64,000 nucleotides of DNA, from positions 1 to 64,000 of the forward strand of contig NZ_FOSR01000016.1 in NCBI RefSeq assembly GCF_900114325.1, read 5' to 3'. Of the stretch, positions 26,104 through 35,207 are shown one piece after another. Below the pieces are notes generated by a model. The model worked only from the letters and a program-made list of their open reading frames with translations. It had not been told where the DNA came from and searched no databases. How positions within the stretch are numbered: position 1 is the first letter of the stretch; each line of letters begins with the position of its first letter. Origin of the DNA: Rhodanobacter glycinis (GTDB taxonomy: Bacteria; Pseudomonadota; Gammaproteobacteria; Xanthomonadales; Rhodanobacteraceae). A program made the translations under genes and the position numbers.

Positions 26104-26997
26104 TCACTCGGCGATCTCCACGAACAGGTCTTCCAGTCCCAGTGCGTCGATGCGCGCGCCGGGCAATTTCGCGGCTTCCGGCCACTGGCCGTAGGCGTCG
26201 CGTTCCACCACCAGGCTCAGGCTGCCGTCTTCGTGGCGGCGTCGGCTGAGTGAGTTGTCGGGCGCGGCGGCGCTCATTTTTGCCGGCAGCCACAGGCGGG
26301 CGTAGCGTTCCTTGGTTTCGTCCACGCCACAGCGCAGCAGCAGGCGGCCTTCGTGCAGGAAAGCGATTTCCGAGGCCACGCGCTCCAGGTCGGACACGAT
26401 ATGCGTGGAGAACAGCACGGTGGTGCCGGATTCGCCTGCGCGCAGCGCCACTTCGCGCAACAGCTCGCGACGCGCGACCGGGTCGAGTGCGGCGGCGGGC
26501 TCGTCGAGCACCAGCAGTTCCGGCTGCGAGGCCAGCGCGCGAATCAGGTCCACACGCTGGCGCTCGCCCGGCGACAGCTTGGCCAGCAGCTTGTTCGGCG
26601 CGATCTTCCAGCGCTCCAGCGTCTTGCGCGCAAACGTGGCATCCCAGCGCGGGTAGAAGCGGCCCACGTAGTCGAGCATCTGCTGCGCGGTGAGCCAGGC
26701 CAGCGCTTCGGGTTGCTGCGGCACGTAGGCGAGGCGGGCCTTGCTGTCGTCGGACAGTTTCAGCGCCGGCTCACCGAACACGAAAGCCTCACCGGCCAGT
26801 GGTTCGAGCAGGCCGAGCATGGCGCGGATCAGCGTGGACTTGCCCGCCCCGTTGCGTCCGATCAAGCCCAGCACGCTGCCCGGTTCCAGCACCAAGTCCA
26901 CGCCGGCCAGCACGCTGCTGCCCTCGTAACAATGCGCCAGGCCACGCACGGCAAGCGGTGCGGTGGTGTGTACGGTGTCCTTCAGTACGGCATTCAT
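26104..26997 (-). CDS. ABC transporter ATP-binding protein, 297 aa
   Basis: Nucleotide-binding domain with Walker A GLIGRNGAGKST, Q-loop in AYVPQQPE, signature LSPGERQRVDL, Walker B LLVLDEPAAALD, and the H-loop in LFSTHIVSDLERV. A C-terminal extension of about 75 residues follows. The order YtrA-type GntR regulator, CPBP protein, ATPase and permease matches export systems linked to cell-envelope stress. GGGGAAGGA lies before the ATG at 26997. Confidence 0.92.
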   Translation of the reverse strand: MNAVLKDTVHTTAPLAVRGLAHCYEGSSVLAGVDLVLEPGSVLGLIGRNGAGKSTLIRAMLGLLEPLAGEAFVFGEPALKLSDDSKARLAYVPQQPEALAWLTAQQMLDYVGRFYPRWDATFARKTLERWKIAPNKLLAKLSPGERQRVDLIRALASQPELLVLDEPAAALDPVARRELLREVALRAGESGTTVLFSTHIVSDLERVASEIAFLHEGRLLLRCGVDETKERYARLWLPAKMSAAAPDNSLSRRRHEDGSLSLVVERDAYGQWPEAAKLPGARIDALGLEDLFVEIAE

Positions 26998-27095
26998 TGG
27001 TCCTTCCCCCAATCTCGGTCAACGGTCGTCGCGATGGTGCGGCGAATGGCATGGTGAGTGATGGCCGATGCCCCTACGCCGGCCTGTGCGAAGCC

Positions 27096-27872
27096 TTATG
27101 GCGGCGGGTGTGCGCCAGCAAATGGGACGTCAGCCGGCACGCGCACCAGCATGGCGCGCAGGTCGATCAGCACGTGCAGCAGCATCGGCAGCAGCAGACT
27201 GCCGGTGGCCCAGTACAACCAGGCGAACAGACCACCGAGCGCGGCGGTGGCCAGCACGCCCGTCCAGCCCTGGTAGAGGTGCGCCCAGCCGAACGCCAGC
27301 GCAGCCAGCACGATCGGCACGGCGATCGGCGCGTGCGGCAGCAGCGCGAACAGCAGGCCGAGGCCGAAACCGCGCCAGATCACTTCCTCGGTGATGCCGG
27401 CCGTCACGGCCAGCGCGGCGAAGCTCCAGCGTTCGGCGCGGGTACGCGGAAGCATGCGCAACAGCTTGTCGCCGCCGGCGACACGGGGCGAATGCGTGGG
27501 CGTCGCATCCTTGCGTCGGCGCGCCAGCGCCAGCCCGATCACGATGCCGCCCACCGCGGCCAGCGCCGTACCGACCGCGAACCCGGCGATCAGGCTGCTG
27601 CCAGCCGCACCGGATGGCAAACCCGTCGGCCAATGCGGTACGCGCAGGCCGAGTTGCGCCGGAGTCCATCCGGCCACGCCCAGGGTCACGAACAATGTGA
27701 CCAGCAGCAAGATCCAGCCCTGCCATGTCCATTGACGGTAGAAGCGTCGCCGCGCGCCCGGTGCGTCCGCATCCAGCGCGGCCAGCAACTGGCGATGCGC
27801 ATGGCGGCCCAACAGCGGTTCGGCGGTCAGCAGGTAAAGCGCGAGTACGGCGATGGCGAGCGAGGCAAGCAT
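27096..27872 (-). CDS. CPBP-family intramembrane metalloprotease-like protein, 258 aa
   Basis: A multi-span membrane protein of the CAAX-protease/bacteriocin-processing (CPBP, Abi) family. The glutamate motif is ITEEVIWRGFGLGLL (EExxxR). The second motif is FGWAHLYQGWTG and the third LLPMLLHVLIDL, giving the expected Glu and His residues. Members process prenylated proteins or confer bacteriocin immunity, but here the substrate is unknown. The gene starts one base after the regulator's stop codon, so they share a transcript. Confidence 0.87.
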   Translation of the reverse strand: MLASLAIAVLALYLLTAEPLLGRHAHRQLLAALDADAPGARRRFYRQWTWQGWILLLVTLFVTLGVAGWTPAQLGLRVPHWPTGLPSGAAGSSLIAGFAVGTALAAVGGIVIGLALARRRKDATPTHSPRVAGGDKLLRMLPRTRAERWSFAALAVTAGITEEVIWRGFGLGLLFALLPHAPIAVPIVLAALAFGWAHLYQGWTGVLATAALGGLFAWLYWATGSLLLPMLLHVLIDLRAMLVRVPADVPFAGAHPPP

Positions 27873-27873
27873 C

Positions 27874-28257
27874 TCAATCCCCCAGCAGCTTGGTCAGGCG
27901 ACGCAAGACGGGTTCGGCGGGCAGCTCCAGTTCGCGCACGTGCCGCGCCAGTTCCAGCAACTGCGGTTCCAGCAAGGCCAGCCGCTGGTGCTGGGTGTGC
28001 GAAGCCTTTTGCGTGGCCGCCACCGCCATGCCCTTGCCGCGCAGGCGTTCCAGCAGGCCCTCGCCTTCGGCGATGCCGTAGGCGCGCGACACCGTCATCG
28101 GGTTCACCGCGTGGAAACCCGCCATTTCGCGCACCGACGGAAGCAACTCACCCGGCGCGATCTGCCCACCGGCAATCAATCGGCGCAACTGTTCCACGAG
28201 CTGGCGGTAAATCGGCTCGGGCGCGGCGGGTTGAATGGTGAACAGCGATGCATCCAT
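27874..28257 (-). CDS. GntR-family regulator, YtrA subfamily, 127 aa
   Basis: A short regulator with the N-terminal GntR winged helix (PIYRQLVEQLRRLIAGGQIA, then LPSVREMAGFHAVNPMTVSR) and only a short helical C-terminal dimerisation region, as in the YtrA subfamily. YtrA proteins repress their own ABC-transporter operons. It is the first gene of the run that continues through the CPBP, ATPase and permease genes. A palindrome adjoins the start. The ATG at 28257 is chosen; a TTG three codons upstream is possible. Confidence 0.88.
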   Translation of the reverse strand: MDASLFTIQPAAPEPIYRQLVEQLRRLIAGGQIAPGELLPSVREMAGFHAVNPMTVSRAYGIAEGEGLLERLRGKGMAVAATQKASHTQHQRLALLEPQLLELARHVRELELPAEPVLRRLTKLLGD

Positions 28258-28279
28258 GTGTATCAATACAACAATACAC
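28258..28279. promoter_or_regulatory. Candidate YtrA operator
   Basis: GTGTAT-N10-ATACAC, a 22-bp inverted repeat directly abutting the regulator's start codon. Its outer GTG-N16-CAC spacing agrees with the GGTG-N16-CACC box that I recall for Xanthomonas YtrA. The site lies where repression would block the operon promoter. Confidence 0.6.
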
Positions 28280-28459
28280 TTGAGTGGGTGTCAAGCGTGA
28301 CTTGTGGCAGGAAGCGTTCGTCAAGAAGCTGTTGGACAAATAGCGAAGACGTGACTGCGCCGAGTTGGCACAAGGAGAGCGGGCCTGACCAGCGCGTCAT
28401 GCCGCACATGATCGTGCGTATTCATGGCCCTCCTTGAAAACGCCCATCCGTGCTCTGGT

Positions 28460-29023
28460 TCAAGGCTTTGCCAAGACTGAGTCTAGGCGTCTGGCACTGC
28501 GCCTGCGTTTGCATATCCGCATCAGGCTGGCCGCACGATGAGCGGCGATGCCTGCACCCCAAGCCAGCAAGCCATATGCGACGCCAGCCGATGCACTGTC
28601 GTCGTTGACGCCCTTCGCAAACAGCAACGCGGCACCGAGGCAGATCACCGGCAGAGGGATCGTGATCATGTCGAGTATGGAACGCCGCAGACTGAACGAG
28701 GCGGCTGCTCTGGTAGAAAAAACAAGTCTTGCAAATTCAGCCTCGCCTCCTGCGTGGCGGACCAAGGGGGCCATCTGCATGTTTGAAAAGGCCATCACGC
28801 AGGACATTGTCCCAACCACGATCCCGAGAAAGGGCGAGGCAAACGCGAACAGTGCCAGAAGAACCGACGCCAAGACATATTTCCAGCCGAACCGGTGTGC
28901 CAGCCAGTTGCCTTCCAGCCGGAGCGTGGGGGTAACCAGGAATGTCGACGTCACGTCCAGCACCCTCCCTGCCAATGCAAATCCGAACGCGTACCAAATG
29001 TCTATAGCGCTTGTTGTCGCCAT
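28460..29023 (-). CDS. Orphan membrane protein, 187 aa
   Basis: No named family is recognised. Four or five hydrophobic segments are seen: residues 8-27, 46-72, 75-88 (less certain), 112-137 and 145-163. The N-terminus has GRVLDVTSTFLVTPTLRLEGN and the tail is basic. GRxxDxxxTxxV-like motifs recur in small uncharacterised membrane proteins, but no role is known. The gene stands alone, divergent from the alpha-2-macroglobulin gene. AGGGG lies before the ATG at 29023. Confidence 0.75.
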   Translation of the reverse strand: MATTSAIDIWYAFGFALAGRVLDVTSTFLVTPTLRLEGNWLAHRFGWKYVLASVLLALFAFASPFLGIVVGTMSCVMAFSNMQMAPLVRHAGGEAEFARLVFSTRAAASFSLRRSILDMITIPLPVICLGAALLFAKGVNDDSASAGVAYGLLAWGAGIAAHRAASLMRICKRRRSARRLDSVLAKP

Positions 29024-29374
29024 GCCACACCCCTGACTCGACTGGGAGGAATCTTGCACCGAGCACGACAGACATATCCACTGGAAGGGCCGGCCATCGT
29101 CCAGTCGCAACCGATGACGTCGTTACGGGACTTTTATCTGATTAGCTTCTCAATCCCATGTCGAGGCAGGTGTTCGTTTCGACCGTTGCCGTTGCCGGGT
29201 ACCAAAAAGGGCGCGCATCGGCACCGATTGTGGCGCATCGATGCACGGCGTGAGTCGGCTTGCTGATGTTGTGCGCGGGATGCGCCGGAGGGACATGTCG
29301 TCCATGTACCCTTGCGGTGTGGAAGGGTGCGGAGGTCCGCGCCGTTGGTTCACTGGATCGGGGGAACACGGAAG
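29024..29374. other. Divergent intergenic region, 351 bp
   Basis: Contains no convincing gene, repeat or hairpin. It must hold the promoters for the orphan membrane protein and for the alpha-2-macroglobulin/PBP1C pair. Part of it (29135-29215) is less GC-rich than its surroundings and is the likeliest promoter area. Confidence 0.5.
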
Positions 29375-32300
29375 ATGAGCACGCTGCAACGTTGCATGAT
29401 CCTCGCCGCCACCTGCGTGCTGGCGTTCATCCAGACCGGCGCTGCGCGCGCCGCCGATGGCGACTTGCAGGTGCGTCGCATCTCGCCGTCGGGCACGAAC
29501 GTGCAGCCGGGGCAGGAGGCGGTGATTCAGTTCGATCGGGCGATGGTGCCGCTGGGCCACATGGGCCGCGACAGCGCCACGCTGCCGGTGCATATCAAGC
29601 CCGATCCGGGTTGCCAGTGGCGCTGGCTGGATACCAGCGAACTAGCTTGCCGCCTGGCCGGGCAGCAACGTTTCAGTCCGGCCACGCGCTACACCATCAC
29701 CGTCGGCACCGCGCTCAAGGCGATGGACGGCAGCCACTTGGCCGCGCCGGTCACGCAGGATTTCACTACCTGGCGTCCGCAGGTGTTGTGGAGCGAGTTC
29801 CGGCACTGGCTGTCGCCGGTGATGCCGCAATACCTGTTGCGCTTCAACATGCGCGTCACCGCCGCCGAAGTGGCGCGACATATCGGTTTCGATGACGGTC
29901 ACGGCCACGTGGTGGCAGCGAAGGTGACACCGTTCACCAGGAAACGGCAGGGCCCACTGTGGCTGCCGGTGCCGGGTGCGCCGGGCGCCGTGGTCGAGGT
30001 GGATGCGCCCAGCCCGGATACCCCGCTGGATGCTCACGCCGACGCCACGCAGGGTCGGCGGGTGTGGCTGGTCAAGCCGGCGCATGCGCTGGCGCCGGCG
30101 CAGCATTACACGTTGCTCGCGCAGCCGGGCATGCGCTCGCCGCTGGGCCCGTTGCCGAGCAAGCAGACCGATCTCGATGGCGATACCGGCATCACCACCT
30201 ACGGCGCCTTCGCCTTCGCCGGCATCGGGTGTCGCGACAGCGGCGACCGTGCACAGATGCAGGCGCCCGGCGATGCCGTCGGTTCGCGTTGTCGCCCGAA
30301 CAGCCTCAATCTGCTGTTCAGTTCGCCGGTGCCGCGCGCGACGCTGGCGGCGATTCGCTGGAAGCCGTTGCCGATGCCGCGCGATCGGCTGGCGGCGATC
30401 TGGCGTGATTACCCGCAATGGTTCCTGCGCGAGCCGCGCAGCCCGACCGATGCCGAGCAGCCTGACCGCTTCCCGTTGACCTTCAAGCTCGATCCGATGC
30501 GCGACTACGCCGTGACCGTGCCGGCCGGGGTGAAGGATCGCTTTGGCCGCACGCTGGCCAAACCGGTGACGCTCACATTCCAGACCGGCCATCGGGTGCC
30601 GTTCATCAATCCGCCACCCAGCGAAGCCGTGCTGGAAGCTGGCCAGGCCACCATCGCGCCACTGAGTTTCACCAACCTCGACCGTCTCGATTTCAACTAT
30701 CGCCGCCTGTTCGCCGGTGATCTGGCTACGGGCACGTCGCCCGCGCCGGCACAGGATGCGGATCTGCTCAAACGGCCCGACCTGGCGGTGGCGCCGGATC
30801 GGCTGGTGCGTGGCCGGCTCGGCGTGCGCAAACTGCTCGATGGCCGTTCCGGCGTGCTCTGGGGCACGCTGGATTGGTCGCCGAACCATCCCTGGCAGCC
30901 CTATGACTTCATGGGCGAAGTGACGCCGTACCAGGTGCTGGCCAAGGTCGGTCATTTCGACACCCTGGTCTGGGTCAGCCGCCTGGACACGGGGGCGCCG
31001 GTAGCCGGCATGCGCGTGGGCATGTACGTCGGGCAGGACAATGCACTGGACCCGCTGGCCCTCGTCGCCGGCAAGCCGGTGTCCACCGACGCCCATGGCG
31101 TGGCCGTGTTGCCGGGTGCCGCGACCTTGCCCACGTCCTGGTTCGAGCCGTGGAAGACGCACAAGCATTTCTACATCGGTGCCACCCGCGCCGACACGCT
31201 GGCGCTGCTGCCGCTGGACTGGTCGTTCAAGCGCTCCGTCGGCGACGCCAGCCATTACGCCTTCAGCGCCAGCAACGCGCCGGCGCACGGCCACATGCGC
31301 GTGTGGGCGGTGACCGAGCAGGGCATCTACAAGCCCGGCAGCGACGTGCGTTTCATCGCCTTCGTGCGTGATGAAGGCCGCGCCACCCTGGTCGCGCCGC
31401 CGGCGCTGGATTACACGCTCCAGATCACCGACCCGACCGGCAACACGGTGCTGGAGAAGAAGCACGCCAAGCTGTCGTCATTTGGCGGTATGGACGGCCA
31501 ATTGCACATACCGGCTACCGCTGCCACTGGAAGCTACAGCATCTCGCTGAGCTGGCCGACCGCCACCGGCACGATCAGCCGGCAGGCCGGGCAGTTCATG
31601 GTCACCGACTTCGTGCCCGCAACGTTCCAGGTGCGCACGCTGTTGCAGGGCACGCGTTTTGGCCCCGGCGAAAAAGTGGATGTACGGGCCACCGCCGCGC
31701 TGCACGCCGGTGGCCCGTACACCGACGCCAAGGTGCGCTTCACCACGCAACTGATCCCGCGCGCCTTTGCACCGGATACACCGGTGGCTGCAGGTTTCGA
31801 CTTCAACGACGACGAGGCGACCTACGTCGGCCCGACCACCGTGGCACAGACCGAAGGCATGCTCGGCCACGACGGCGCGGCCGCCACGCAGGTGGTGTTG
31901 CCGAAGGACAGCCCGGTGCTCTACGGCGATATCGCGGTGGAAGCCGCGGTGGAATCGGCCCGCGCCACCTGGGTGGCCAACAGCGCGCATGCCGTCTACG
32001 CCGCGCGCGACCGTTTCGTCGGCGTGCGCACCAGCGACTGGATGCAGACCGCCGGCAAGCCGTTCGACGTGCAGTATCTGGTGGTCGATGCGGCGGGCCA
32101 GCCGCAGGCCGGCAGCCCGGTACGGATCGAACTGCAGCGCCAGGTGATCAGCAGCGTGCGGGTGAAGAACGGCGCCGGCGATTTCACGCCCGACCAGAAA
32201 GTCGACTGGAAGACCGAGGCCGAATGCAAGGCCAGCTCCGGCAAGGCTCCGGCGAAGTGCGCGTTGACGGCGAAACAAGCTGGCAGCTATCGCATCGTCG

Positions 32301-35203
32301 CCCACGTCACCGACACCCGCGGCCGCGTGCAGCGCAGCACCCTGTCGACCTGGGTCACCGGTGCCGGTGGCGTGGTCTGGCCGCAAGGCAAGGGCGTCAC
32401 CCTGGTGCCGGACAAGTCCAGCTACCACGTCGGCGACATCGCCCACGTGCTGGTGCAGAACCCGTATCCGGGCGCCCGCGCGCTGATTACAGTGGAACGC
32501 TACGGCGTGCTGTGGAAGAAACTGGTGACGCTGAAGGGCGGCGCGCCGGTGATCGACGTGCCGATCGGCGCGGACTGCTTCCCCGGCGCCTATCTGTCGG
32601 TGGCGATCTTCTCGCCGCGGGTCAGCCCGCCGGCGGATCCCGATCTCGGTCGTCCCGAGCTGGCGCTGGGTTACATGGCGCTGAAGGTGAGTGGCAAGGG
32701 CAGCGCGTTGAAGGTCGACGTGAAACCCGCAGCGGCGCAGTACAAGCCGCGCCAGACCGTGCAGGTGGACGTCGACGTGCACGGCCAGGATGGCCACGCG
32801 CCCGGTAGCACCCGGCTGGTGGCGATCGTGGTCGACCAGTCGGTGGTCGATTTGTTGCAGCAGGGTGCGAAGTACTACGACCCGCTGGCACGCTTCTATG
32901 CACCGCCGGACGGCCCCGATGTCACCAACTTCAGCCTGGCCGAGCAGTTGCTGACGCAGTTGCAGCCGAAGGCCGGCAAGGGCGAAAGCCCGGGTGGCGG
33001 CGGTGGCGAAAGCGCCGGTCCGAACGTGCGCAGCAACTTCAGCTACGCGACCTACTGGAACGACAAGCTGACCACCGATACGGCCGGCCATGCGCATTTC
33101 AGCTTCACCGTGCCGGACAATCTCACCCGCTGGCGCATCCTGGTGATCGCGATGCGGCCCGGCGCGGAAATGGGCCTTGGCAACACCAGCGTGCAGGTCA
33201 ACCTGCCGCTGCAGATCCAGCCTGCCTTGCCGAACCAGATGCACGTGGGCGACCAGTTCGGCGCCGCGTTCAATGTCACCAATCGCACCAGCAAAACCTT
33301 GCACGTGCATACCCGCATCGAGGCCAGCGGACCGATCGAAGGCGGCAAGGCCGCGGCGACCGATGCGTTGAAGCTGGGCGCCTTCGGCCACGGCCTGCGC
33401 TGGTTGCAGCTGGCGGCGACCGCGCCGGGCAGCATCACGCTCACCGCCAGTGCGCAGGCCGGCAAGCTGGGCGACGCGGTGCGCGCGCAGATTCCGGTGA
33501 CGATCGCCGGCACCGAGGTGGTGGCGGCCGAGTACGGCAGCACGCTCGGCGCCAGCGCGCAGGTGCCGGTGAAGGTGCCGGCGCAGGCGTTGCCGGGCAC
33601 GTCGAAAGTGGAAGTGAAACTCGCGCCGACCCTGGTCGGCGGCCTCGACGGTGCCTTCGCGGTATTGCGCGACGACTTGCTGCGCACCTGGGAAATCCGC
33701 CTCAGCCGCGGCGTGCTGGCGTCCGATTACCTGCGCCTGAAACCGGTGCTGGGCGATACCGTGACATGGCCGCACGCGGCGAAGGACATCGACGCCACGC
33801 TGGCGGCTGCCGCCGATTTCCAGGCGCCGGACGGCGGCATGGCGTTCTGGATTCCGCGCGACCATTTCGTCAGTCCCTACCTCAGCGTCTACACCGCGCT
33901 GGCCTTCGACTGGTTCGAGGAAGCCGGTCATCCGGTGCCGGCCTCGGTGCGCGAGCATCTGCAGGGTTATCTGCAGCAGAAGATCCTCGCCAAGGGCGCC
34001 AACCCGGATGATGTCGCCGCGCCGGTGCTGCGCGCCGGTGCGCTGGCGGCCCTGGCGCCCAGCGGCAAACTGCCCGCAGGCGCGGTGGCCGGCATGCTGC
34101 CGGAACTGCCGAAGCTGCGCCTGTTCGGCCAGGCCTTGCTGCTGGATGCCGCGCTGGGCACGCACGACCACGTCAGTGCGCAGGTGATCGTGAAGTCGCT
34201 GCTGTCGCACGCCGAGGAATCGGCCGGCGAAATTTCCTTCAACGAGGACGAACCGGGCATTTACCTCGACCTGCTGGGCACGCCGCTGCGTTCCAACTGC
34301 GCCGTGCTCGACGCGCTGTCGCGCTACAAGACCGAGATCGGCGAGCAGGGCCTGCTCGGCACCACGCCGCAGAAGCTGATGCGCTGGGTGGCGTCGCGGC
34401 GACGCAATGCCGGCGGCTGGCCGAACAGCCAGGAGAATGTGTTCTGCACCAGCGCCATCGTGCATTACGCCGATGCCTACGAGCCGCCGGTGCACGATTT
34501 GTCGGCGCAGGTGCAGTGGCCCGGGCAGGCGCCCGCCACGGCGACATTCGCGGCGCGCAGCACGCCGGGCACGTCGATCTCGGCGCCCGCGGCGGCGCCA
34601 GGCCAGAACTTCAACGTCGACGTGACGCATGGCGGCCAGGGCCGCCTGTACTACAACGTGCTGGTGAGTTACGCGATGGCGCCCGATGCGCTGCCGCCGG
34701 CCGATGCCGGCTTCACCCTCAAGCGCAGCTATGCCGTGCAGCACGGTCGCCACTGGGTGCCGGTGGGGCCGGCCAGCGTGCTCAAGCGTGGCGATATCGT
34801 GCGCGTGGCGCTGGATGTGGATGCGCCCACCGAACGCCACCACGTGGTGGTGACCGATCCGTTGCCCGGCGCCTTCGAGGCGGTCAACCGGCAACTGGCC
34901 ACCGCCGCGCAGACCACGCCGTCGGCGCAGCCCGGCTTGTCGGTGCTGATGTTCGACAGTGGCCCGTGGCCGAACATGTCAATCGTCGACGGCGGCTTCT
35001 ACCACCGCGAGACCGCCTTCGATGCCGTGCGTTTCTATGCCGACGACCTGCCGGCCGGGCACTACCGGCTGGTGTATTCGGCGCAGGTGATCGCGCCGGG
35101 TCGGTTCATCGCGCCGGCGCCGCAGGTGAAGGAGATCTACCAGCCCGACGTGTTCGGTCGCGGTGCGCCGCAGCACCTGCGCGTGATCTTGCCGGAGGAT
35201 TGA
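29375..35203 (+). CDS. Bacterial alpha-2-macroglobulin lacking the thioester motif, 1942 aa
   Basis: A very large secreted protein with a signal peptide (MILAATCVLAFIQTGAARA) and a chain of macroglobulin-like beta domains. The A2M-family domain lies around residues 1225-1330 (VPDNLTRWRILVIAMRPG), followed by a thioester-type helical domain (about 1430-1700, with QAPDGGMAFW). The CxEQ thioester motif is missing: at the expected place near residue 1437 the sequence reads RTWEIRLSR. No CxEQ occurs elsewhere. The signal lacks a lipobox. It is four bases from pbpC, the known pairing of periplasmic macroglobulins with PBP1C, which suggests defence or repair at damaged peptidoglycan. Confidence 0.9.
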   Translation: MSTLQRCMILAATCVLAFIQTGAARAADGDLQVRRISPSGTNVQPGQEAVIQFDRAMVPLGHMGRDSATLPVHIKPDPGCQWRWLDTSELACRLAGQQRFSPATRYTITVGTALKAMDGSHLAAPVTQDFTTWRPQVLWSEFRHWLSPVMPQYLLRFNMRVTAAEVARHIGFDDGHGHVVAAKVTPFTRKRQGPLWLPVPGAPGAVVEVDAPSPDTPLDAHADATQGRRVWLVKPAHALAPAQHYTLLAQPGMRSPLGPLPSKQTDLDGDTGITTYGAFAFAGIGCRDSGDRAQMQAPGDAVGSRCRPNSLNLLFSSPVPRATLAAIRWKPLPMPRDRLAAIWRDYPQWFLREPRSPTDAEQPDRFPLTFKLDPMRDYAVTVPAGVKDRFGRTLAKPVTLTFQTGHRVPFINPPPSEAVLEAGQATIAPLSFTNLDRLDFNYRRLFAGDLATGTSPAPAQDADLLKRPDLAVAPDRLVRGRLGVRKLLDGRSGVLWGTLDWSPNHPWQPYDFMGEVTPYQVLAKVGHFDTLVWVSRLDTGAPVAGMRVGMYVGQDNALDPLALVAGKPVSTDAHGVAVLPGAATLPTSWFEPWKTHKHFYIGATRADTLALLPLDWSFKRSVGDASHYAFSASNAPAHGHMRVWAVTEQGIYKPGSDVRFIAFVRDEGRATLVAPPALDYTLQITDPTGNTVLEKKHAKLSSFGGMDGQLHIPATAATGSYSISLSWPTATGTISRQAGQFMVTDFVPATFQVRTLLQGTRFGPGEKVDVRATAALHAGGPYTDAKVRFTTQLIPRAFAPDTPVAAGFDFNDDEATYVGPTTVAQTEGMLGHDGAAATQVVLPKDSPVLYGDIAVEAAVESARATWVANSAHAVYAARDRFVGVRTSDWMQTAGKPFDVQYLVVDAAGQPQAGSPVRIELQRQVISSVRVKNGAGDFTPDQKVDWKTEAECKASSGKAPAKCALTAKQAGSYRIVAHVTDTRGRVQRSTLSTWVTGAGGVVWPQGKGVTLVPDKSSYHVGDIAHVLVQNPYPGARALITVERYGVLWKKLVTLKGGAPVIDVPIGADCFPGAYLSVAIFSPRVSPPADPDLGRPELALGYMALKVSGKGSALKVDVKPAAAQYKPRQTVQVDVDVHGQDGHAPGSTRLVAIVVDQSVVDLLQQGAKYYDPLARFYAPPDGPDVTNFSLAEQLLTQLQPKAGKGESPGGGGGESAGPNVRSNFSYATYWNDKLTTDTAGHAHFSFTVPDNLTRWRILVIAMRPGAEMGLGNTSVQVNLPLQIQPALPNQMHVGDQFGAAFNVTNRTSKTLHVHTRIEASGPIEGGKAAATDALKLGAFGHGLRWLQLAATAPGSITLTASAQAGKLGDAVRAQIPVTIAGTEVVAAEYGSTLGASAQVPVKVPAQALPGTSKVEVKLAPTLVGGLDGAFAVLRDDLLRTWEIRLSRGVLASDYLRLKPVLGDTVTWPHAAKDIDATLAAAADFQAPDGGMAFWIPRDHFVSPYLSVYTALAFDWFEEAGHPVPASVREHLQGYLQQKILAKGANPDDVAAPVLRAGALAALAPSGKLPAGAVAGMLPELPKLRLFGQALLLDAALGTHDHVSAQVIVKSLLSHAEESAGEISFNEDEPGIYLDLLGTPLRSNCAVLDALSRYKTEIGEQGLLGTTPQKLMRWVASRRRNAGGWPNSQENVFCTSAIVHYADAYEPPVHDLSAQVQWPGQAPATATFAARSTPGTSISAPAAAPGQNFNVDVTHGGQGRLYYNVLVSYAMAPDALPPADAGFTLKRSYAVQHGRHWVPVGPASVLKRGDIVRVALDVDAPTERHHVVVTDPLPGAFEAVNRQLATAAQTTPSAQPGLSVLMFDSGPWPNMSIVDGGFYHRETAFDAVRFYADDLPAGHYRLVYSAQVIAPGRFIAPAPQVKEIYQPDVFGRGAPQHLRVILPED

Positions 35204-35207
35204 GGCG

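Noticed and set aside
28267-28459. A 19-codon frame (GTG start) ending KKLLDK in the gap upstream of the GntR gene
   Set aside because: Too short and without a ribosome-binding site or any family resemblance.
31478-34894. An 1138-codon minus-strand open frame opposite the alpha-2-macroglobulin gene
   Set aside because: Antisense shadow of a gene with clear domains; no recognisable motif, and Arg- and His-rich throughout.
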